A DNA stretch of 13,927 bases from Candidatus Woesearchaeota archaeon (GCA_016180145.1 JACPBT010000010.1:1-13927), one strand, 5' to 3'. Positions 1-6,355 are shown, counted from the stretch's first letter. Notes: generated from the letters alone by a model not told the origin. Numbers and translations: made by a program.

Positions 1-102
1 TATTTCTTTCGCTCCATTTTATTAGTATGAGCAAGAACCAACAAGCATAATCTCTTTCACCATCAAACTAAGAATTACACAATTCTGTCCCACACCCGCC
101 CG
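1..102. other. Left-edge intergenic sequence, no gene seen
   Basis: I see no convincing coding sequence in the first 100 bases. A small inverted repeat (AGAATT, 4-nt loop, AATTCT) lies near 70-85. The stretch lies beyond the 3' end of the minus-strand dnaJ and leads into the double-hairpin repeat. Confidence 0.4.
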
Positions 103-192
103 TTTAGTTAGCGACAATACTAAATTATGGTTATTCGCTAACTAAACTTTGAAAGACAAACCATGCAATAACTTATTTTTGTCTTTCATTAT
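103..192. repeat. Double-hairpin repeat, copy 1
   Basis: An 89-bp block (104-192) recurs at 1952-2040 with three mismatches. It folds into two adjacent perfect hairpins. The first pairs 103-114 with 135-146 (12 bp, 20-nt loop). The second pairs 150-160 with 178-188 (11 bp, 17-nt loop). The block ends 4 bp from the dnaJ stop codon, so in the dnaJ transcript it would form a tandem hairpin 3' end. It could act as a terminator or RNA stabiliser, or be a miniature mobile element. The double-hairpin insert inside vapC at 9931-10022 has the same layout. Confidence 0.85.
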
Positions 193-196
193 TTCT

Positions 197-1279
197 TCAG
201 AACCAGTGTTGTTTTTCTTCTTTTGTGAATTCCTGAAGCAGTTCCTTTTGTTTTTTGCTCAGTTTTTCAGGGACTTTTATTGTTACTGTTACGTATTCGT
301 CTCCCTTTTCTCCTGTATGGATTGATGGTATTCCTTTTTCTTTGAGCCTGAAGGTTGTGTTGTTTTGCGTTCCTGAGGGTATTTTGAGTGTTGCGGTTCC
401 TTCAAGCGTTGGGACTTCTGCCTCTCCTCCGAGTGCTGCTGTTGTGAAGCTTATTGGCAGTTCTGTTCTGATGTTGTTGTCCTCGCGTTCAAAGGTTTTG
501 TGCGGCTTTACGTGTATTGTCAGGTATAGGTCTCCGGGTGGTGTTCCCTGCTCTCCTGCCTCTCCTTCTGCTTCCATTCTCAGCCTGTTTCCGGTTTCAA
601 TTCCTGCGGGTATGCTTATGTCTATTGTTCTTGTTTTTTGCATTCTGCCTTCGCCGTCACACATGCTGCATGGGTTTTTGATGTATCTTCCTGTGCCGCT
701 GCATTTTTCGCACGGCCCTGCCGTGGTGAATGTTCCGAATGCGGTTCTTTGTGTGCGCTGGAGGATTCCCTGCCCGTTGCATTGCTCGCATTTTTTTATG
801 CCTGCGCTGCTTTCCGCTCCGGTTCCGTTGCATTTTGCGCATCTTTCAAGGCGGGGTATGTGTATGCTTTTTGTTGCTCCTTTTGCAGCTTCTTCAAGCG
901 TTATTTCCATTTCGTATTGGAGGTCTGCCCCCCTTCTCTGCCTTCTTGTTCCTCTTGCCTGCTTTCCGAAGAACCTGTCAAACATCTCTCCGAAGTCAAA
1001 GCCGAAGTTTTCAAATCCTCCGAAGTCTGTGAAGTCAAATCCTGCGTTTCCGCCTCCGAATCCCGTGGATGTTGTTCCGAAGCGGTCGTATTGCTCCCTT
1101 TTTTTCTCGTCTCCGAGGACTGATGCAGCCTCGTTTATTTCCTTGAATTTTTCTGCCGCGCCTGCTTCCTTGTTCAGGTCAGGGTGGTGTTTCTTTGCAA
1201 GGCGGAGGTATGCCTTTCTGACTTCGTCCTTTGTTGCGTTTCTCTGCAGTCCGAGGATTTCGTAGTAGTCTTTGGCCAT
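197..1279 (-). CDS. dnaJ: Molecular chaperone DnaJ (Hsp40)
   Basis: Complete type I DnaJ of 360 residues. The N-terminal J domain carries the HPD motif at residues 32-34, which stimulates the DnaK ATPase. A Gly/Phe-rich linker covers about 67-105. Four CxxCxGxG zinc-binding repeats begin at Cys147, 164, 190 and 204, and the C-terminal substrate-binding barrels follow. It presents unfolded clients to DnaK, encoded about 1.3 kb away on the same strand. It is separated from the grpE-dnaK operon by a HAD gene and a repeat, so it is probably transcribed on its own. A TTTAAA box at 1307-1312, about 25 bp upstream of the expected transcription start, would give a very short leader. The long plus-strand frame opposite is a codon-bias shadow. 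Confidence 0.97.
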   Translation of the reverse strand: MAKDYYEILGLQRNATKDEVRKAYLRLAKKHHPDLNKEAGAAEKFKEINEAASVLGDEKKREQYDRFGTTSTGFGGGNAGFDFTDFGGFENFGFDFGEMFDRFFGKQARGTRRQRRGADLQYEMEITLEEAAKGATKSIHIPRLERCAKCNGTGAESSAGIKKCEQCNGQGILQRTQRTAFGTFTTAGPCEKCSGTGRYIKNPCSMCDGEGRMQKTRTIDISIPAGIETGNRLRMEAEGEAGEQGTPPGDLYLTIHVKPHKTFEREDNNIRTELPISFTTAALGGEAEVPTLEGTATLKIPSGTQNNTTFRLKEKGIPSIHTGEKGDEYVTVTIKVPEKLSKKQKELLQEFTKEEKQHWF

Positions 1280-1304
1280 TTTTTGAAGGTGTGCTTTGGG
1301 CGCT

Positions 1305-1314
1305 CTTTTAAATC
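1305..1314 (-). promoter_or_regulatory. Candidate TATA box for dnaJ
   Basis: The minus strand reads GATTTAAAAG about 28-30 bp upstream of the dnaJ ATG. It overlaps the stop codon of the HAD gene. The spacing predicts a leader of only a few nucleotides. This is a sequence match only. Confidence 0.4.
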
Positions 1315-1907
1315 TTTACCCCGAGATTTTTTAGTGACTGCCTGAGCTTTGCAGGCGTTGTGTATTGTATTGCTTTCATCCCTGCTTTTCTTGCCCCGGC
1401 AATATTTTCTTCCCTGTCATCTATTAAGACGCATTCCCCTGCGCTGCATCCGGATTTCCTTACGGCTTCGGCGTATATTTTTCTGCCGGGTTTCATGCTT
1501 CCTACTTTGTATGAAACTATGTGGTGTGTGAAGAGCTTCAGCACGGGAAAGTTCTTCTTTACGTGATTGTGGTGCAGGCTGTTGGTGTTTGAAAGCAGTA
1601 GCAATTTGTATTTTCCTGAAAGCCTTTTTGCAATCTGTTGAACTGGCTTGTTTGGGGTGAAGATGTCTGTTATTATCATTTCAAAGAGCTTTTGCGTCAT
1701 AGTTATGCCGAGCTTTTTGACTGCAATCCTGTATAGTTGCCTGCTACTCGCTTTTCCTGTGTCTATCAGCCTGTGCATCTTTTTTGGCGCGAACCATCCA
1801 ACTTGATCAATGTCAGTGGGGCAGTTCTTTGATAGCTTTCTGCATGCCTTGAGGGGGTTGTTTTTTACAATTACGTTGCCGAGGTCAAACATTATGCATT
1901 TTATCAT
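1308..1907 (-). CDS. HAD-superfamily hydrolase (YihX-like phosphatase)
   Basis: This 199-residue protein has all four HAD motifs. Motif I is FDLGNV with nucleophile Asp8; the usual second Asp is Gly10, as in the YihX and epoxide-hydrolase-like subgroup. Motif II is the Ser-Asn-Thr at 106-108. Motif III is Lys139 in the SMKPG segment. Motif IV is Asp163-Asp164 in LIDDREEN. A helical cap lies between motifs I and II, as in subfamily I. It probably hydrolyses small phosphorylated metabolites in the cytosol; the substrate cannot be told from sequence. It is not part of the chaperone system by sequence, although it sits between dnaK and dnaJ. The start ATG gives the canonical MIKCIMFDLGN beginning. 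Confidence 0.88.
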   Translation of the reverse strand: MIKCIMFDLGNVIVKNNPLKACRKLSKNCPTDIDQVGWFAPKKMHRLIDTGKASSRQLYRIAVKKLGITMTQKLFEMIITDIFTPNKPVQQIAKRLSGKYKLLLLSNTNSLHHNHVKKNFPVLKLFTHHIVSYKVGSMKPGRKIYAEAVRKSGCSAGECVLIDDREENIAGARKAGMKAIQYTTPAKLRQSLKNLGVKI

Positions 1908-1950
1908 GATTAATTGGCGGGTTTTCCTCTTTTTATCTTTATTGTTTTAG

Positions 1951-2040
1951 CTTAGTTAGCGACAATAGTGAATTATAGTTATTCGCTAACTAAACTTTGA
2001 AAGACAAACCATGCAATAACTTATTTTTGTCTTTCATTAT
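1951..2040. repeat. Double-hairpin repeat, copy 2
   Basis: This is the second copy of the 89-bp block at 104-192, differing at three positions, all in the loop of the first hairpin. The pairing is 1952-1962 with 1983-1993 (11 bp, 20-nt loop) and 1998-2008 with 2026-2036 (11 bp, 17-nt loop). It lies between the start of the HAD gene and a third hairpin at 2039-2085. The identity ends abruptly on both sides, which suggests a discrete element rather than duplicated surrounding sequence. Confidence 0.85.
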
Positions 2041-2085
2041 AGCAAATCGCATTAATAATTGAACTTTTACCATGCGATTTGCTAT
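2039..2085 (-). terminator. 14-bp hairpin abutting the stop codon of the HEXXH gene
   Basis: Bases 2039-2052 pair perfectly with 2072-2085 (14 bp, 19-nt loop). The stem touches the TAA stop codon of the minus-strand gene that ends at 2085, and then runs into the double-hairpin repeat. It would place three long hairpins in a row at the 3' end of the grpE-dnaK operon transcript. A terminator or stability role is inferred; archaeal termination normally relies on U-tracts. It may instead belong to the same class of hairpin elements. Confidence 0.5.
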
Positions 2086-2606
2086 TAGTTTATGTAGTTG
2101 GTGTTTTCTCTGTCAATGCCTTCTATGAATTCTATGCCGTAGTCAGGGAGGTTTTCGCCCTGAATGCCTGTTGCAGTAAGGCTTTTTCTCATCAGGCTGG
2201 GCATTGCGTCTGGTGTTGTTGCGAGCTTGGTAGCAAAGTGGTTGTCCCCGAATGCCTGTTCTGTTATTGCTGCCACTATCTGCCTGTTTTGCGCCTCGTC
2301 ATAGAATCCGCAGCTGTGGAGGTATTCGTGCAGTAGGATGTGGAAGCAGTATGACTTGTAAAGCTGCTGTTCGGGTATGTGCTTGACGCTGTTCATGACT
2401 GTGCGGTTCATTATTATGGTGTTTGCTTCCGGGGAGTAGAACGCTCCGAGTATCCTTTGCGGTGTTATTCCAAGTTCTGCGAGCCCTACAAGAAGCCCTG
2501 CCTGCTCTACCTTGAGGGATTTCCAGACGATTTCCTTGACGAGCTCAAAAATGTCCTGAAGCCCCTGTGATTTTTCCAGTTTCTCAGCATAGCTTGCAGG
2601 TGTCAT
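2085..2606 (-). CDS. Conserved archaeal HEXXH putative metalloprotease
   Basis: This 173-residue protein has the zinc motif HEYLH at residues 93-97 inside the segment FHILLHEYLHSCGFYDE. Glu104, or another downstream acidic residue, may be the third ligand. I recall similar archaeal proteins of unknown function with this core and a comparable C-terminal ending, so it looks full length. No signal peptide or membrane segment is evident. The ATG overlaps the dnaK stop codon in an ATGA arrangement, so it is probably translationally coupled to dnaK and made with the chaperones. A role in protein quality control is inferred from this context. The zinc motif is direct; peptidase activity is not shown. 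Confidence 0.75.
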   Translation of the reverse strand: MTPASYAEKLEKSQGLQDIFELVKEIVWKSLKVEQAGLLVGLAELGITPQRILGAFYSPEANTIIMNRTVMNSVKHIPEQQLYKSYCFHILLHEYLHSCGFYDEAQNRQIVAAITEQAFGDNHFATKLATTPDAMPSLMRKSLTATGIQGENLPDYGIEFIEGIDRENTNYIN

Positions 2607-4459
2607 TTTTGTTTCTTTTTTCCTTTATCGTCCTTGACTTCGTAGTCTGCATCCACCACTTTTTCGTCTTTGTCTTTTCCTTCTGTGCTCTGTTTTTCCT
2701 GTGCTGCTTTTTGGTATAGCTCTGTGGATACTTCGTTCATCTTCTTGTTGAGGCGTTCCATCTGCTCTTTTATTCTGGCAGTGTCTTTCCTGTCTTCCTT
2801 GAGCAGCCCTTTGAGAGCTTCAAGCTCTTTCCTGACTTCTGAGAGCTTTGCCTCGTCTGCCTTTCCTTTAAGCTCTTCAAGCAGCTTTTCTGTGCTGTAT
2901 GCTGTTGAGTCCGCGTTGTTTGTTGTTTCAACTTCCTCCTTTCTCTTTTTGTCGTCCTCTGCGTGCTCTTCTGCCTGTTGTCTCATCTTTTCTATTTCAC
3001 TCTCATTGAGCTTTTGTGAGGCGGTTATCTTTATTGACTGCTCTTTTCCTGTTCCGAGGTCTTTGGCTGAGACGTGGACTATGCCGTCTGCGTCTATGTC
3101 AAAGGTTACTTCTATCTGGGGTATGCCCCTTGGTGCAGGGGGTATCCCCACGAGGTCAAACCTTCCGAGTGTCTTGTTGTCCGCTGACATTGCCCTTTCG
3201 CCCTGCAGCACGTTTATGCTCACTGCGTTCTGGTTGTCTGCTGCCGTGCTGAAGGTCTGGCTCTTCTTGGTTGGGATTGTGGTGTTCTTTTCTATTATGG
3301 TTGTGTTTATTCCCCCGAGTGTTTCTATGCCGAGCGACAGCGGTGTCACGTCAAGCAGGAGGACGTCTTTTACCTCGCCTGCGAGTATTCCTGCCTGTAT
3401 TGCTGCGCCCATTGCGACGCATTCCATAGGGTCTATGCCCCTTTCTGTTTTTTTCCCGACAATCTGCTCTACGAATTTCTGCACTATGGGCATTCTTGTC
3501 GGCCCGCCTACCATTATGACTTTGCTTATGTCGCTGTTTGAAAGCTTTGCATCCTGCATTGCCTGCTCTACCGGCTTTCTGCACCGTTCTATGATTGGCT
3601 GGAGCAGCGCTTCAAGCTTTGCCCTTGTCATTTTGTATGCAAAGTGCTTGGGCCCCTCGCTGGTTGCTGAGAGGAATGGCAGGTTTATGTCTGTTTCAAG
3701 CGTTGTTGATAGCTCTATCTTTGCCTTTTCCGCTGCTTCTGTGAGGCGCTGCATTGCGGACTTGTCTTTTGTTATGTCTATTCCTTCTGCTTTTTTGAAT
3801 TCTGCTGCGAGGAATTCCACAAGTGTTTTGTCCATATCTGTTCCTCCCAGCTGTGTGTCTCCTGATGTTGCCTTGACTTCAAAAACGCCTTCTCCTGACA
3901 TTTGCATTATTGTTACGTCAAGGGTTCCGCCTCCGAGGTCAAATACGAGAACTGTGATTTCCTTGCCTGCCTTGTCCAGCCCGTATGCGAATGCTGCTGC
4001 TGTAGGCTCGTTTACGAGGCGTATGACTTCAAGCCCGGCTATTGTTCCTGCATCTTTTGTTGCCTGCCTTTGGTTGTCGTCAAAGTATGCCGGCACGGTT
4101 ATTACTGCTTTCTCAACCTTTTCTCCGAGGAATTCTTCAGCGTCCCGCTTTATTTTCTGGAGTATGAATGCTGATATCTGCTGGGGTGTGTAGTCTTTTG
4201 CGTTTATCCTGTAGGTGTGGCTTGTGCCCATTTTTCTCTTTGCTGCGCTTACTGTCCTTTCTGCGTTGCTTACAGCCTGCCTTCTTGCCGGCTCTCCAAT
4301 GAGAAGCTGTCCGTCTTTTGTGAATGCAACCACTGACGGGAATGCCTTTCCGTATTGTGTTACGCCTTCTGCGCTGGGTATTATCTTGGGCTTTCCGGCT
4401 TCCAGATAAGCTGCTGCAGAATTACTGGTGCCCAAATCAATGCCTATTATTTTTGCCAT
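2603..4459 (-). CDS. dnaK: Molecular chaperone DnaK (Hsp70)
   Basis: Complete Hsp70 of 618 residues. The ATPase domain starts with the phosphate-1 motif IGIDLGTSNSAAAY near residues 5-18. It contains the VNEPTAAAFAYGLD and VFDLGGGTLDVTI phosphate-binding loops and the GGPTRMPIV motif. The interdomain linker VLLLDVTPLSLGIETLGG leads into the substrate-binding domain and a charged helical lid with a Lys-rich tail. It folds or holds client proteins using ATP, with DnaJ and GrpE as partners, both encoded nearby. The ATG lies one base after the grpE stop, with a GGAGG Shine-Dalgarno motif at the end of grpE (4468-4473). Archaeal DnaK systems are generally regarded as acquired from bacteria. Confidence 0.98.
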   Translation of the reverse strand: MAKIIGIDLGTSNSAAAYLEAGKPKIIPSAEGVTQYGKAFPSVVAFTKDGQLLIGEPARRQAVSNAERTVSAAKRKMGTSHTYRINAKDYTPQQISAFILQKIKRDAEEFLGEKVEKAVITVPAYFDDNQRQATKDAGTIAGLEVIRLVNEPTAAAFAYGLDKAGKEITVLVFDLGGGTLDVTIMQMSGEGVFEVKATSGDTQLGGTDMDKTLVEFLAAEFKKAEGIDITKDKSAMQRLTEAAEKAKIELSTTLETDINLPFLSATSEGPKHFAYKMTRAKLEALLQPIIERCRKPVEQAMQDAKLSNSDISKVIMVGGPTRMPIVQKFVEQIVGKKTERGIDPMECVAMGAAIQAGILAGEVKDVLLLDVTPLSLGIETLGGINTTIIEKNTTIPTKKSQTFSTAADNQNAVSINVLQGERAMSADNKTLGRFDLVGIPPAPRGIPQIEVTFDIDADGIVHVSAKDLGTGKEQSIKITASQKLNESEIEKMRQQAEEHAEDDKKRKEEVETTNNADSTAYSTEKLLEELKGKADEAKLSEVRKELEALKGLLKEDRKDTARIKEQMERLNKKMNEVSTELYQKAAQEKQSTEGKDKDEKVVDADYEVKDDKGKKKQK

Positions 4460-4460
4460 T

Positions 4461-4970
4461 TCATTTCCCTCCGTTGAATTTCAAAACTTTCACCTTGCTG
4501 CACCTGAGCACAGCATCATTGAACATGTAGCCTTTCTGGAATTCCTCAATAACCATGCCGTCTTTCTTCTCATTGGCAGTTTCTTCCTGCATCAGCACTT
4601 CATGCTTGTATGGGTCAAACATTTCACCAGCAGCATTAATCGGCCTCAGGCTCAAAGACTCAAGCACAGAGTAAAACTGGCCATATATCATCTCCATGCC
4701 CTTCCTCAGCTTATCGTCAGCATTGCTTATTGACTTCAGCGCAAGCTCAAAGCTGTCAATTACCGGCAGCAGCGCCTTCATAAGCTCTGCGTTTGCGTGT
4801 TTTTTTATGTCTGTCTTTTCCTTTTCAACCCGTTTCCTGTAGTTTTCAAAGTCAGCCTGAAGCCTTTGCAGTGCCTCTTTGTATTCCATTGCTTTTTTCT
4901 CAGGCTCCTGCTGCTGCTCCGAATTAGCCAGCGCGCTGTCTGTCTCTTCATCCTTTTGCTCAGGTTTCAT
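4461..4970 (-). CDS. grpE: Nucleotide exchange factor GrpE
   Basis: This 169-residue GrpE has an acidic, Gln-rich disordered N-terminus (about 1-28). A long coiled-coil dimerisation helix includes YKEALQRLQADFENYRKRVEKE. The C-terminal beta domain ends with NDAVLRCSKVKVLKFNGG, close to the usual GrpE signature VLRPAKVxV. It releases ADP from DnaK. It is the first full-size gene of the grpE-dnaK-HEXXH operon, one base upstream of dnaK. A GGAGG stretch about 12 bases before the ATG may act as ribosome binding site. A TATA-like sequence and a 17-bp palindrome lie upstream near 5051-5093. Confidence 0.95.
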   Translation of the reverse strand: MKPEQKDEETDSALANSEQQQEPEKKAMEYKEALQRLQADFENYRKRVEKEKTDIKKHANAELMKALLPVIDSFELALKSISNADDKLRKGMEMIYGQFYSVLESLSLRPINAAGEMFDPYKHEVLMQEETANEKKDGMVIEEFQKGYMFNDAVLRCSKVKVLKFNGGK

Positions 4971-4973
4971 TCT

Positions 4974-5021
4974 TTACCGTTCTCCTCCATCGCCTTCGCA
5001 TCCGCAACCCATTTTCTTCAC
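4974..5021 (-). CDS. Possible 15-codon leader ORF upstream of grpE (MKKMGCGCEGDGGER)
   Basis: A short minus-strand frame begins with GTG at 5019-5021 (or ATG at 5010-5012) and ends with TAA three bases before the grpE ATG. A GAGG motif lies a few bases upstream of the GTG. The peptide is Gly-rich with a closely spaced Cys pair (GCGC). It sits inside the predicted grpE leader, so it could be a leader peptide tuning grpE translation or a tiny metal or thiol-binding protein. A 15-codon frame can easily arise by chance, so this is only a candidate. Confidence 0.25.
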   Translation of the reverse strand: MKKMGCGCEGDGGER

Positions 5022-5050
5022 TTCGCCTCATTCAACCTAAAGTCATCCTT

Positions 5051-5093
5051 GTTGATGTTAAATCAACGGAATAACAAGCTTATATTTAAATAT
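5051..5093 (-). promoter_or_regulatory. grpE-dnaK operon promoter with palindromic operator candidate
   Basis: Reading the minus strand, an A/T-rich box (core ATTTAAAT at 5084-5091) lies upstream of a perfect inverted repeat GTTGAT-5 nt-ATCAAC at 5051-5067. The usual 25-27 bp archaeal spacing puts the transcription start at about 5060, inside the palindrome. That is where an archaeal repressor would block initiation. A heat-shock-type repressor is plausible but is an inference. The palindrome does not match the bacterial CIRCE sequence. Confidence 0.45.
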
Positions 5094-5165
5094 TTCGCTT
5101 TTGCACTAGTGTGATATGTATGCCGTATTTATCTTTCAACCGTTAATAGACAAACTTATTACTTT

Positions 5166-5477
5166 TTACACACTCGTGTGTTTTTGCTCTTCAAGAAGTT
5201 GTTTTAAGTTGGGGAATATTATGGCCGTTTGTTCTAAGAGGAGTTTACCTTCACCAGTCAACACTTTATTTCCACTTGTAGGATTGTCTTTTATTAAACC
5301 AATTTCGTCCAAATATTGAAACATTTTTTTTACTTCAGTGAAATCGCTTTTTAGTTGGTTGGCAATCGTTACTGCATTAAATTTCTTGTCCGGATAAAGT
5401 TCCAGCAATATGTTCAGAGCCATAGGATTTTTAACTATTTTAACTGCTTCCTCAGCTCTTGAATATGGATTAAGCAT
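5166..5477 (-). CDS. Winged helix-turn-helix protein in an AT-rich island
   Basis: This 103-residue protein starts at the ATG at 5475-5477. A longer frame could begin at an in-frame TTG at 5507, but the ATG has a GGTG motif a few bases upstream. The sequence has a helix-turn-helix core (AVTIANQLKSDFTEVKKMFQYLDEIGLI) and a wing (KDNPTSGNKVLTGEGKLLL), as in ArsR/MarR-like folds. It probably binds DNA; no ligand site can be seen. It is the last gene of a compact minus-strand set with the unknown gene at 5559-6110 and overlaps a 28-codon frame. Base composition is much more AT-rich than the chaperone genes, suggesting transfer. Confidence 0.7.
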   Translation of the reverse strand: MLNPYSRAEEAVKIVKNPMALNILLELYPDKKFNAVTIANQLKSDFTEVKKMFQYLDEIGLIKDNPTSGNKVLTGEGKLLLEQTAIIFPNLKQLLEEQKHTSV

Positions 5478-5556
5478 ATAGCACCATCTTTTTAGATTCC
5501 ATATCAATATACAGCAATTTTTCGCTTAAAAACCTTTCTATTTTTAATGGATTCAT
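5470..5556 (-). CDS. Possible 28-codon gene between the two AT-island genes
   Basis: A minus-strand frame starts with ATG at 5554-5556, two bases after the TAA stop of the gene at 5559-6110. It encodes MNPLKIERFLSEKLLYIDME and eight more residues, then stops at 5470-5472, overlapping the ATG of the winged-helix gene. The tight spacing on both sides is what an operonic small gene would show. There is no recognisable domain. The sequence is partly amphipathic and could be a short helix. It could also be chance read-through of an intergenic gap. Confidence 0.35.
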   Translation of the reverse strand: MNPLKIERFLSEKLLYIDMESKKMVLYA

Positions 5557-5558
5557 TG

Positions 5559-6110
5559 TTATTTACCTTCATCTTTGGATAGGATGTCGGACATTATATT
5601 TATTTCGGTATCAGAACGTTTAAGAGCTTTTTCGACAAACTGCTCTCCGTTTTCTATAGAAAACTGCGTGACCACTTCTTTTTCTTGATGAGGTAGTTTA
5701 GCTTTTGGTTCCGTGAATAGTCTAATATTATTTTTTAATTTTTCATATCTTTGATTTTCGCAAAGGGTAACTAATTCTGTGTTAGTTCCTATCCCGCACC
5801 CGTCATTAGATTCAGAAGCATAGATGAATGGAAAAGGCATTTTGAAGGATTTTAACATAACTTCGCAAGTATATTGAAATTTTGCGTAGTTTGGCTGTTT
5901 TTCGACATCTTCTATATCTTCCATTAACATAGCGGGTATTTGTAATTCAATTAGTTTATCTCGGGTAGTTGTTAGAAATGGTTTGTGCTTCGTACAATAG
6001 CACCCCAATAAAAAAATGCAAACAGATGATTTGGCTTGGGCTTCAAGTGTCTTTAATCTGTCAGCAATATTAAAGGAGACTTTCCTTATTTTTTCCGAAA
6101 TTGTATCCAT
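5559..6110 (-). CDS. Unrecognised protein, possible nucleoside-deoxyribosyltransferase/TIR-like fold
   Basis: I do not recognise this 183-residue protein with certainty. A charged helix (1-28) precedes a hydrophobic strand (VCIFLLGCY, 30-38), then an Arg (R50) and strand IPAMLMED. A second core strand (MPFPFIYASE, 91-100) leads to a glycine-rich turn and a conserved-looking GTNTELVTLCENQRYEKL with Glu112. Strand, Arg, strand, then Gly-Thr-x-x-Glu resembles the order in nucleoside 2-deoxyribosyltransferases and TIR-like NAD-cleaving folds. This is a pattern judgement, not an established homology. No signal peptide or clear membrane segment is seen. A TATA-like TTTATAAG about 28 bp upstream of the ATG suggests leaderless transcription. 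It is first in a small operon ending in a winged-helix protein. Confidence 0.55.
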   Translation of the reverse strand: MDTISEKIRKVSFNIADRLKTLEAQAKSSVCIFLLGCYCTKHKPFLTTTRDKLIELQIPAMLMEDIEDVEKQPNYAKFQYTCEVMLKSFKMPFPFIYASESNDGCGIGTNTELVTLCENQRYEKLKNNIRLFTEPKAKLPHQEKEVVTQFSIENGEQFVEKALKRSDTEINIMSDILSKDEGK

Positions 6111-6133
6111 GTAATCGCCAATATCAGAGAATC

Positions 6134-6142
6134 ACTTATAAA
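6134..6142. promoter_or_regulatory. Shared TATA-like box between the AT-island operon and the RNA candidate
   Basis: CTTATAAAG reads as a TATA box on both strands. On the minus strand it is about 28 bp from the ATG at 6110, predicting a leaderless mRNA. On the plus strand it predicts a start near 6164-6170, at the beginning of the structured segment. Confidence 0.4.
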
Positions 6143-6165
6143 GATATCGCTAATCAGACATTATC

Positions 6166-6310
6166 GTGGGGCTTAGTAGAAAACTTCCTGCCATTTTCTG
6201 TCGGGTGTTTTGCAGGAAGGTTGGTTTCAATAGGAAACAAAGGCAGAAACCAATAAAAATCTTGCCGGCAAAACTTCGACGCCAAATTCCAAAGACTTTT
6301 TCTACTAAAC
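6166..6310 (+). ncRNA. Candidate structured noncoding RNA
   Basis: No credible gene covers this gap, but pairing is dense. An outer stem TTAGTAGAAAA (6173-6183) pairs with TTTTCTACTAA (6298-6308). Inside it are hairpin A, 6184-6191 with 6212-6219 (8 bp), and hairpin B, 6221-6228 with 6246-6253 (8 bp). The outer stem touches A, and A is one base from B, as in a multi-helix junction. An alternative pairing joins 6200-6213 with 6268-6280 (GTCG/CGAC plus GTTTTGC/GCAAAAC), which would compete with A as a pseudoknot or switch. A TATA-like box at 6134-6142 and a T-run at 6297-6301 could bound the transcript. It is not a family I know; a miniature inverted-repeat element is the alternative. Confidence 0.45.
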
Positions 6311-6326
6311 TGAAGTGTGGAAAAGT

Positions 6327-6334
6327 TTTATATA
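6327..6334 (+). promoter_or_regulatory. TATA box for the winged-helix gene, leaderless start
   Basis: TTTATATA lies about 25 bp upstream of the ATG at 6356. The expected transcription start therefore falls at the ATG itself, and no ribosome binding site is needed. This supports choosing ATG 6356 over the upstream in-frame GTG at 6317, which lies before the TATA box. Confidence 0.65.
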
Positions 6335-6355
6335 CGCCTATCCCTTTTTTTGTTT

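Noticed and set aside
255..1265. 336-codon plus-strand frame opposite dnaJ
   Set aside because: It lies wholly antisense to a clear DnaJ, has low-complexity Ser/Pro/Val/Leu content and no domain. It is a codon-bias shadow.
2670..4193. 507-codon plus-strand frame opposite dnaK
   Set aside because: Antisense to DnaK with Ser-rich content typical of reverse-complemented GC-skewed codons. A long antisense frame opposite hsp70 genes is a known artefact.
6317..6355. Upstream GTG start for the winged-helix gene
   Set aside because: The GTG lies before the TATA box at 6327-6334. The ATG at 6356 is 25 bp downstream of it and begins the recognisable N-terminus.
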